This document shows positions 1 through 4,034 of a DNA stretch of 6,160 nucleotides, piece after piece. A program made the position numbers and the translations under genes. A model generated the notes under the pieces. It worked only from the letters and a program-made list of their open reading frames with translations, was not told the origin of the DNA and ran no database searches. Source of the DNA: Candidatus Zixiibacteriota bacterium (GTDB lineage Bacteria > Zixibacteria > MSB-5A5 > GN15 > PGXB01); the NCBI GenBank assembly GCA_020345705.1, contig CP070766.1, forward strand, positions 1,436,608 to 1,442,767. Reading direction: 5' to 3'. Within the stretch, counting starts at the first letter, position 1; each line of letters opens with the position of its first letter.

Positions 1-207
1 AATCAGGGCTTCACGCCCTCGGAAGCGTCGGCCTTTGAAGAACTGTGGTCGATTTCCTTTTTCGAACCCTACGACTCCGAATTTGCCGCCAACCTTTTTT
101 ACAGGATCTCTCAGACAGAGTACAACGAGCTGGTGACCCTTGAGGTCGAACCGGCACCGACCGAGGTCGTCCGATCGCTTTATGTGCTGGTGCATCTGTT
201 GAACTGA
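1..207 (+). CDS. C-terminal fragment of an unrecognised protein (5'-truncated by window edge)
   Basis: Frame 1 is open from the first base to a TGA at 205-207, giving 68 residues that start inside the gene (NQGFTPSEAS...) and end ...YVLVHLLN. No start codon lies inside the window, so this is the tail of a longer protein. It is rich in acidic and aromatic residues (for example 'SFFEPYDSEF') and has no dockerin, sorting signal, membrane segment or other motif I recognise. It converges on the minus-strand dockerin gene, with only about 44 bp between the two stop codons. I accept it as coding because the frame is open throughout, the composition is protein-like and the stop falls just before a small inverted repeat between convergent genes. 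Function unknown. Confidence 0.65.
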   Translation, partial: NQGFTPSEASAFEELWSISFFEPYDSEFAANLFYRISQTEYNELVTLEVEPAPTEVVRSLYVLVHLLN

Positions 208-224
208 AATGTCGTGAGATCATC

Positions 225-246
225 GCCGGCGAATTGCTCTGCCGGC
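225..246. terminator. Weak hairpin between convergent genes, possible bidirectional terminator
   Basis: GCCGGC at 225-230 pairs with GCCGGC at 241-246 across a 10-base loop. It lies between the stop of the left partial gene and the stop of the minus-strand dockerin gene, where a shared terminator would be expected. There is no T run on either side, so intrinsic termination is doubtful. Confidence 0.2.
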
Positions 247-251
247 TAATA

Positions 252-995
252 TCACGGGCACACAGGCTCCGGGCCGTCCTTGTAAAGATAGTTCACCAGA
301 CAGGTAACATCCAGGATGTTGATATTTCCGCTGGCGTCGGTGTCACCCAATTCGGGATGGACAGGTGGCGGACCGTCTCTGTACAGGAAGTTGATCAGGC
401 AGGCCACGTCAAGGATGTTGATCCCGCCGCTGCCGTCGGCATCGCCGCAAAGAGGCTGGTACTCCACGCGGATGGTCACCTGGTCGCCGGTTGAAAAATA
501 TCCGGAGCCGCCCCCGTAAAAGACAGTTGTGTGCAGCGGAAGTATGTATACGCCGGCCGAGTTGCAGACGAGTTTCAGCTCAAGATCAACATGCTCGCCG
601 GGATTGACATCGTTTTCTACGGTTGCCAACGCGCCCGGTTCGTCAACAACCCAGTAATATGTGGTGCAGCCGTCGACAACCGAGTGGTCGTTTTCATCCT
701 GAAAGAGGTGCTCTATTTCCTCGCCGTTTTCCCTGATCGAATACGATACGATTGTGAAATGGGGCGGAATATTCTCGGAAAAATACAGGCCCGCAATTGA
801 AAATGTATCGTTGTTGGCAAGCGATCTTGTTATCAAGACAGTGTCGAAGGCGGTAATAATAGTGTCGGACACATCATATTGGCAGACAAAGTTATGCCCT
901 GCCGGATAAATGGTTTCTTCGGCATGCGCTTCGACGGCCGGAAAATGCCACAATAAGAGCGCCAGAATCAGTGAGTTCTTAATCATGGTAGTCAT
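252..995 (-). CDS. Secreted protein with C-terminal dockerin-like domain
   Basis: About 247 residues. The N-terminus is a Sec signal peptide: a short n-region with one Lys (MIKNS), a hydrophobic core (LILALLLWHF) and a likely cleavage near 'VEAHAEE'. The middle, roughly residues 30-180, is beta-rich and resembles the repeated extracellular beta-sandwich domains of the DUF11/CARDB kind ('FSENIPPHFTIVSY', 'NPGEHVDLELKL'); that assignment is tentative. The last 65 residues are two EF-hand-like loops of dockerin type, 'DADGSGGINILD' and 'DTDASGNINILD', each followed by a helix ending 'LYxDGPxP'. Starts are ambiguous: GTG at 998, ATG at 995 and ATG at 986 are all in frame and none has a clear Shine-Dalgarno sequence. 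I chose the first ATG; 986 gives an equally good signal peptide. It is probably exported and bound to a surface or matrix partner through the dockerin. The catalytic role, if any, is unknown. Confidence 0.85.
   Translation of the reverse strand: MTTMIKNSLILALLLWHFPAVEAHAEETIYPAGHNFVCQYDVSDTIITAFDTVLITRSLANNDTFSIAGLYFSENIPPHFTIVSYSIRENGEEIEHLFQDENDHSVVDGCTTYYWVVDEPGALATVENDVNPGEHVDLELKLVCNSAGVYILPLHTTVFYGGGSGYFSTGDQVTIRVEYQPLCGDADGSGGINILDVACLINFLYRDGPPPVHPELGDTDASGNINILDVTCLVNYLYKDGPEPVCP
255..449 (-). repeat. Pair of dockerin calcium-loop repeats (C-terminus of left secreted protein)
   Basis: Two protein-level repeats of about 31 residues lie at 354-446 and 255-347. Asp occupies loop positions 1, 3 and 12 and Asn position 9 in both loops, with Ser at position 5, as expected for calcium-binding dockerin repeats. 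They also match the pair at 5488-5682, so the window holds four copies of one module. The DNA copies share the string for 'NILDV' and the downstream 'LYxxGP' segment. Confidence 0.8.
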
Positions 996-1010
996 CACAG
1001 ACGTTTAAAC

Positions 1011-1048
1011 CAGTATCATTCTTGAGATATGTAATATGTCCGATACTG
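1011..1048. promoter_or_regulatory. Spaced 7-bp inverted repeat upstream of the dockerin gene, possible operator
   Basis: CAGTATC at 1011-1017 is mirrored exactly by GATACTG at 1042-1048, with 24 AT-rich bases between. It begins 16 bp upstream of the chosen minus-strand ATG. On the plus strand it is followed by a T run, but no plus-strand gene precedes it, so an operator is more likely than a terminator. I see no strong minus-strand promoter boxes here. Confidence 0.25.
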
Positions 1049-1171
1049 TATTTTTTAGAACTGCTTAAAGATAATCAGAAATCCCAAATAAGCAAGGATT
1101 TAGCTGCGCCCCGCCGCCTTTCGGGTGGCGGCAAGATTGAAGAATATTCTACACATTTTCTCTCTATTTTC

Positions 1172-1200
1172 TTGCTTAAATTTTGTCGGCGATATATATT
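1172..1200 (+). promoter_or_regulatory. Sigma-70-like promoter candidate for the EEP gene
   Basis: TTGCTT at 1172-1177 (4 of 6 to the -35 consensus) and TATATT at 1195-1200 (5 of 6 to the -10 consensus) are separated by exactly 17 bp, in an AT-rich stretch on the strand of the next gene. A start near 1207 would give a leader of about 193 nt before the ATG at 1400. No other similar box pair was found closer to the gene. Confidence 0.4.
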
Positions 1201-1235
1201 TTCAATGAGCTGATTCAGATCCGACAACGGGGCAT

Positions 1236-1301
1236 TTCAGGAGAAGACATCTTTCGGCCTCCGTCTGTGGCGGCCGGCTAAAATTCAGGCGAAAAGACAT
1301 C
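1236..1301 (+). repeat. Imperfect direct repeat in the EEP leader
   Basis: TTCAGGAGAAGACATC (1236-1251) recurs as TTCAGGCGAAAAGACATC (1284-1301), a period of about 48 bp. The first unit ends in GGCCGGCTAAAA. The second is followed by a similar GGTTGGCTCAAAA further on, so the similarity covers most of each unit. It lies inside the predicted untranslated leader. It could be a tandem RNA element or protein-binding sites; no known riboswitch fits. Confidence 0.4.
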
Positions 1302-1350
1302 CATCAGCTCGGTTGGCTCAAAAGATAACCAGTTTAGCTACAACGCGTTA

Positions 1351-1365
1351 GGACGCAAGGCGTCC
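1351..1365 (+). other. Perfect hairpin in the EEP leader
   Basis: GGACGC (1351-1356) pairs with GCGTCC (1360-1365) around an AAG loop, ending 34 bases before the start codon. It is too far from the ribosome binding site to occlude it directly. It may be part of a larger leader fold. Confidence 0.4.
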
Positions 1366-1387
1366 CGGCTGCGGCCACATTTAACAA

Positions 1388-1394
1388 AGGAGAG
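1388..1394 (+). promoter_or_regulatory. Ribosome binding site of the EEP gene
   Basis: AGGAGAG lies 5 bases before the ATG at 1400. It is the strongest Shine-Dalgarno match in the window, and it fixes the start of the EEP gene. Confidence 0.8.
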
Positions 1395-1399
1395 AGAAA

Positions 1400-2347
1400 A
1401 TGTATCACGGTCCAATCAGCAAAGAGATTGCCAATGGGCTGAAGACGCTACGAAAGCGAATTAATAAGGCCAAGATTCCGGCTTCAAGCCTCGATGAAAC
1501 CATCAACCTGGCCACCTGGAATATTCGGGAATTCGGCAGAAGACCCCGCGAGGAGGCAGCGATACACTACATAGCGGAAATAATGAACCAGTTTGATTTC
1601 ATCGCCGTCACCGAACTTAGAGATAACCTGAGCGATCTGAAGCGTGTCTTGAAGATCCTCGGGCCATACTGGAAGGCGGTCTTCTCCGATTATATCGCCG
1701 ACCCCGGGGGAAATCGTGAGCGCGTCGCCTATGTTTACGACAAACGGGCGGTAGTATTCACCGGGCTGGCAGCGGAGGCGGATGCCAGGCGCGTCAAGGA
1801 CCGGGAAACCGGCGAGTACCTGCCGGAGCAGTCGTGGTGGCGCAAGCCGTTTATGGCCTCGTTCAGGGCGGGCAGTTTTGATTTCGTCGGCCTGACGGCT
1901 CATATACGGTGGGGAAGCGGCGATGCCGCCCGGATTGCGCCACTTGAGCTTCTGGCCAAATGGCTTTCTGCAAGGGTCAATGAGGAGCATCTGGTTGACA
2001 AAGACTTCATCGTTATGGGTGATTTCAACATCCCCTCGGAAGATGACGAGCTGTTTGCCGCCATCACCAGTGAGGGTCTTCGGATACCGGATGCGTTGCG
2101 CGGTATTACCGGGTCAAATCTGGCGCAGAATAAACGCTATGACCAGATTCTGCACTATCCCCGGTTTACTAAGTGCTTCAGCAACCGGGGCGGCGTGCTT
2201 GATTTTTATGCGGACGACCAAGAGGCGCTGTTTCCGGGCATGGAACTGCGCGATTTCACCTATCAGCTTTCGGACCATTTGCCGCTGTGGATTCACGTGA
2301 ACACCCGGCCGGCCAATGAGCAGTTGGATCAGATTCTGAATCAGTAA
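1400..2347 (+). CDS. Endonuclease/exonuclease/phosphatase (EEP, DNase I-like) family protein
   Basis: 315 residues, no signal peptide or membrane segment, so probably cytoplasmic. The EEP four-layer fold is recognised by its ordered metal and phosphate motifs: 'ATWNIREFG' with Asn41, 'VTELRDN' with Glu72 (the metal-binding acid), 'RERVAYVYDKRAV' (108-118), 'LTAHIRWG' with His168, 'IVMGDFNIPSEDD' with Asp208 and Asn210, 'YDQI' with Asp248, and 'LSDHLPLW' with Asp292 and His293. All expected catalytic residues are present, so it should be an active magnesium-dependent phosphodiesterase. The family spans DNases, AP endonucleases, RNases and lipid or inositol phosphatases, so the substrate cannot be read from sequence; the general look is nearest to the bacterial MnuA/DNase I-like branch. 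The first 35 residues are a basic extension before the fold. The start is supported by AGGAGAG 5 bases upstream. It stands alone, with long gaps on both sides, and likely has its own promoter. Confidence 0.92.
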   Translation: MYHGPISKEIANGLKTLRKRINKAKIPASSLDETINLATWNIREFGRRPREEAAIHYIAEIMNQFDFIAVTELRDNLSDLKRVLKILGPYWKAVFSDYIADPGGNRERVAYVYDKRAVVFTGLAAEADARRVKDRETGEYLPEQSWWRKPFMASFRAGSFDFVGLTAHIRWGSGDAARIAPLELLAKWLSARVNEEHLVDKDFIVMGDFNIPSEDDELFAAITSEGLRIPDALRGITGSNLAQNKRYDQILHYPRFTKCFSNRGGVLDFYADDQEALFPGMELRDFTYQLSDHLPLWIHVNTRPANEQLDQILNQ

Positions 2348-2376
2348 TCTAACCGCGGTTCGGGTAGTCTGCGATC

Positions 2377-2409
2377 GTCTGTGACCCGGCTTCCCTCTGC
2401 CGGGGAGAC
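2377..2409 (+). terminator. GC-rich hairpin downstream of the EEP gene
   Basis: CCCGGC (2385-2390) pairs with GCCGGG (2399-2404) over an 8-base loop. It is extended by GTCT (2377-2380) with AGAC (2406-2409) across an internal loop. It begins about 30 bases after the EEP stop, a usual place for a terminator, but no T run follows. It may be a 3'-end-stabilising or Rho-linked structure. Confidence 0.3.
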
Positions 2410-2433
2410 TCTGGTCGGGGAAGATCCTGTTTT

Positions 2434-2466
2434 GGGTAAATGGTGACCTTTTTCACATGGTTACCC
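2434..2466. repeat. Interrupted inverted repeat GGGTAA / TTACCC
   Basis: GGGTAA at 2434-2439 is mirrored by TTACCC at 2461-2466. Inside, ATGGTGA and TCACAT give further pairing with small bulges. It could be an operator or a cruciform/hairpin; no promoter boxes at good spacing overlap it. Confidence 0.35.
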
Positions 2467-2475
2467 TGAATCCCT

Positions 2476-2490
2476 CTCGTACTATACGAG
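2476..2490. repeat. Perfect short inverted repeat CTCGTA-CTA-TACGAG
   Basis: Six-base arms mirror exactly around a 3-base centre, a size and geometry typical of a dimeric repressor half-site pair. It starts 9 bp after the preceding dyad and lies about 165 bp upstream of the tandem-DsrC start. Confidence 0.35.
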
Positions 2491-2577
2491 GATAACGTAT
2501 TGATCAAAAAGGACTTACGGCTGGCGACAAAAGCCGACATCAACCTCTCCAAAGAACGATTTTGCGGTAAAAACCGC

Positions 2578-2606
2578 TTGCCAACTCCACCTGTTTGGAT
2601 TACTTT
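2578..2606 (+). promoter_or_regulatory. Weak promoter candidate for the tandem-DsrC gene
   Basis: TTGCCA at 2578-2583 (5 of 6 to -35) is followed after 17 bp by TACTTT at 2601-2606 (3 of 6 to -10, keeping the first T, the A and the last T). Transcription would begin near 2613, about 40 nt before the ATG at 2655. The GCGGT-AAAA-ACCGC dyad at 2564-2577 abuts the -35 box and could be an operator or a terminator remnant. Confidence 0.28.
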
Positions 2607-2642
2607 GAGGATATAGCGTTGTGGTGGACGGCAACGGCGTTT

Positions 2643-2646
2643 GAGG
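2643..2646 (+). promoter_or_regulatory. Ribosome binding site that decides the tandem-DsrC start
   Basis: GAGG is separated by 8 bases from the ATG at 2655. The upstream TTG at 2595 has no comparable site. A GAGG at 2607-2610 could serve a TTG at 2619, but that would give a non-homologous leader. Confidence 0.5.
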
Positions 2647-2654
2647 CGTGGTTG

Positions 2655-3311
2655 ATGAAATTTTTTGTTCATAATGGCAAGAAATACAGGGTCGATATCA
2701 AGGGATTTCTTCTTGACCCAAAGGACTGGGATGAGAATTTTGCCGAAGGGATGGCCCCTTACGTGAGGATAGACAACGGATTAACCGAAGACCACTGGCG
2801 CATCATTAATTTTATCCGCAATTCTTTTGAGAAAATCAACAACTGCCCGCTGATATACGTCGCCTGCAAGCAAAACGATATCGGCCTGGGCGAGCTCAGG
2901 AAGCTGTTTCCGACCGGGTATCTTCGCGGCGCCTGCAAGCTGGCCGGAGTGACATATCGTGAGGGTTATTTCCAGCATTTCTGGCTGGAGGAACATATCG
3001 TCCATCATACCCGGATGTATGAGCGGAAGATATATCGCACCGACGTTCAGGGCTTTCTGGTCAATCCGTCCGACTGGGATGAAAACCTCGCCATCCACAA
3101 AGCTTTTGAGATGAAAATGCCGGAATATCTCACCGACAGGCACTGGGAAATCATCAACTGGCTTCGCGAGCGGTATGAGAAATCCTGGATTGTCCCGACC
3201 GTTTATGAAACCTGTGAGGCAAACGGCATTGATCTGGAGGAGCTGGAGAAGCTTTTCCCGGACGGGTATCATCGCGGCCTCGTCAAAATCGCCGGCCTCC
3301 GCGCCCGGTAG
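2655..3311 (+). CDS. Tandem DsrC/TusE-family protein (two fused DsrC-like domains)
   Basis: 218 residues made of two DsrC/TusE/DsvC domains, about residues 3-105 and 120-218. Each shows the family order: 'KxYRxDxxGFL', 'DWDEN', 'LTxxHWxIINxxR', 'KLFPxGYxRG' and 'KxAGx'. The halves align gaplessly at an offset of 116 residues, 44 of 91 identical by my count. In family members DsrC carries sulfur between a Cys before 'KxAGL' and a penultimate Cys 11 residues later. Here half 1 keeps the first (Cys94) but has Tyr105 at the second place; half 2 has Val210 at the first and ends at 'RAR' without the tail. Both halves lack the longer loop before 'LFP' seen in TusE and DsrC. Cys71 and Cys187 are equivalent and present in both. 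The ATG at 2655 was chosen because GAGG lies 8 bases upstream and 'VHNGKKYRVD' matches the usual DsrC N-terminus; a TTG at 2595 would add 20 aromatic-rich residues. It is cytoplasmic, and a regulatory or binding role is more likely than canonical sulfur transfer (inference). Confidence 0.85.
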   Translation: MKFFVHNGKKYRVDIKGFLLDPKDWDENFAEGMAPYVRIDNGLTEDHWRIINFIRNSFEKINNCPLIYVACKQNDIGLGELRKLFPTGYLRGACKLAGVTYREGYFQHFWLEEHIVHHTRMYERKIYRTDVQGFLVNPSDWDENLAIHKAFEMKMPEYLTDRHWEIINWLRERYEKSWIVPTVYETCEANGIDLEELEKLFPDGYHRGLVKIAGLRAR

Positions 3312-3460
3312 ATTTCACTGTCAAATATCTTAATAATAGTGTGCACGGCAGATGCCTACACGAGTCTGATTTGCCGCAATGAGGAAACATTACAGTTTTG
3401 ATTTCGTAGTCTCAAACAAGCAGGAGACGGCTCAAACTGATAGTTGGTATTACTTAACTG

Positions 3461-3976
3461 ATGGCCCCACTAAAGATTGAAGTCAAAACTGTAAACGAAC
3501 TCTCGTTGGAACTCGCAAGCTTAATCTGCCACAGAAATGATCGGGAGTTCGGTGATGATCCGCTGGTCTACGCAGACCCCGAATGGTACATATTGGGCTG
3601 CCGGAGTGGAGAACTGACGAGCCACGTTGGTGTTCTGCAGCGAATTATCACAGTAGGGCAGATACCTCTTCTGATTGCCGGTGTCTGCTATCTTGTTACT
3701 GAACCGGAAAACCGAAAACGAGGCATAGCATCTTCAGTGATGAGAGAAGCCGTAGCCTTTCTAAAAAACGAACTCGGGCAGGCATTCGGCTTACTCACCT
3801 GCAAATCCGGATTAGAAGCTTTCTATGCCAGGACAGGCTGGCGAACCGTGGCTGGCCCGACAATCTTTGCCCAGCCGGATGGTGTTCGCCGCTGCGGCGG
3901 TCTGACCATGGTTAATGAGTGCGGAGGAACACCCTGGCCCGAAGGTGAGATCAATCTTGGCGGCCTTCCCTGGTGA
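3461..3976 (+). CDS. GNAT-family N-acetyltransferase, AAC(2')-I-like
   Basis: 171 residues, no signal peptide. The GNAT acetyl-CoA loop is visible as 'RKRGIA' (85-90, the R/QxxGxG/A motif), preceded by the strand 'GVCYLVTEPENR' and followed by the helix 'SSVMREAVAFLK'. A second hallmark is 'LEAFYARTGWR' (118-128), which supplies the usual Tyr near the active site. The order 'HVGVLQRIITVGQIPLLIAGV', 'YARTGWR...GPTIFAQPDG' and a terminal 'GGLPW' resembles the aminoglycoside 2'-N-acetyltransferase branch and its uncharacterised relatives, so an amine on a sugar or other small molecule is a plausible acceptor. Resistance activity cannot be claimed. The start is the first ATG after an in-frame TAA at 3455; it has no good Shine-Dalgarno sequence, so translation may be weak or leaderless. 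The S37-type peptidase gene follows 58 bp downstream on the same strand. Confidence 0.85.
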   Translation: MAPLKIEVKTVNELSLELASLICHRNDREFGDDPLVYADPEWYILGCRSGELTSHVGVLQRIITVGQIPLLIAGVCYLVTEPENRKRGIASSVMREAVAFLKNELGQAFGLLTCKSGLEAFYARTGWRTVAGPTIFAQPDGVRRCGGLTMVNECGGTPWPEGEINLGGLPW

Positions 3977-4019
3977 TTATCGGGTCACACCAGAGAAGTG
4001 AGTACTGTCAATCGATGAC

Positions 4020-4024
4020 GGAGG
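4020..4024 (+). promoter_or_regulatory. Ribosome binding site of the S37-type peptidase gene
   Basis: GGAGG stands 10 bases before the ATG at 4035, slightly long spacing but a strong core. It supports that start and allows independent translation after the GNAT gene. Confidence 0.65.
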
Positions 4025-4034
4025 TACAACGTTT

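Larger units (their letters stand above)
996..1399. other. Divergent gene-free region between the dockerin gene and the EEP gene
   Basis: About 400 bp with no convincing gene. The left part (1000-1080) is AT-rich and carries a 7-bp dyad near the start of the minus-strand gene. A GC-rich hairpin sits at 1113-1132 (GCCGCC / GGCGGC, 8-base loop). A sigma-70-like promoter candidate lies at 1172-1200. From there a leader of about 190 nt runs to the EEP start, with an imperfect direct repeat at 1236-1251 and 1284-1301 and a perfect hairpin at 1351-1365. The only plus-strand reading frame here (1022-1213) has no ribosome binding site or recognisable protein character. Confidence 0.6.
2348..2654. other. 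Dyad-rich intergenic region between the EEP and tandem-DsrC genes
   Basis: About 300 bp without a convincing gene. In order it holds: a perfect 10-bp palindrome AACCGCGGTT at 2351-2360; a GC-rich hairpin at 2377-2409; an interrupted inverted repeat GGGTAA...TTACCC at 2434-2466; a perfect 6-bp inverted repeat around CTA at 2476-2490; a hairpin GCGGT-AAAA-ACCGC at 2564-2577; and a weak promoter candidate at 2578-2606. The minus-strand frame at 2349-2672 is basic and low in structure, has no ribosome binding site, and I do not call it. Confidence 0.55.

Noticed and set aside
1022..1213. Plus-strand 63-residue reading frame
   Set aside because: No ribosome binding site, biased and patchy composition, and it overlaps the promoter region and GC hairpin of the divergent gap; no recognisable domain.
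1340..1352. Possible integron attC-like site at AACGCGTTAGG
   Set aside because: No matching second inverse core, no imperfect palindrome of attC size and no cassette array around it.
1340..1372. Resemblance of GGACGCAAGGC to the core of the cyclic-di-GMP-I (GEMM) riboswitch, and of TCAGGCGAAAAGAC (1285-1298) to part of the glycine riboswitch
   Set aside because: Only short strings match. The GGCAAACC segment and the second-helix GGGTTACC segment of GEMM, and the conserved 5' half of the glycine aptamer, are missing; GGACGC instead forms its own perfect hairpin.
1484..1990. Minus-strand reading frame of 168 residues and a second plus-strand frame (1923-2300) within the EEP gene
   Set aside because: Both overlap the EEP motifs in other frames and show no protein family features.
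2595..2654. N-terminal extension of the tandem-DsrC protein from a TTG at 2595
   Set aside because: No ribosome binding site, aromatic-rich sequence unlike DsrC N-termini, and a better supported ATG with GAGG follows at 2655.
2349..2672. Minus-strand 107-residue reading frame after the EEP gene
   Set aside because: Highly basic and Pro/Arg-rich without fold-like pattern, no ribosome binding site, overlaps the start of the tandem-DsrC gene and the dyad cluster.
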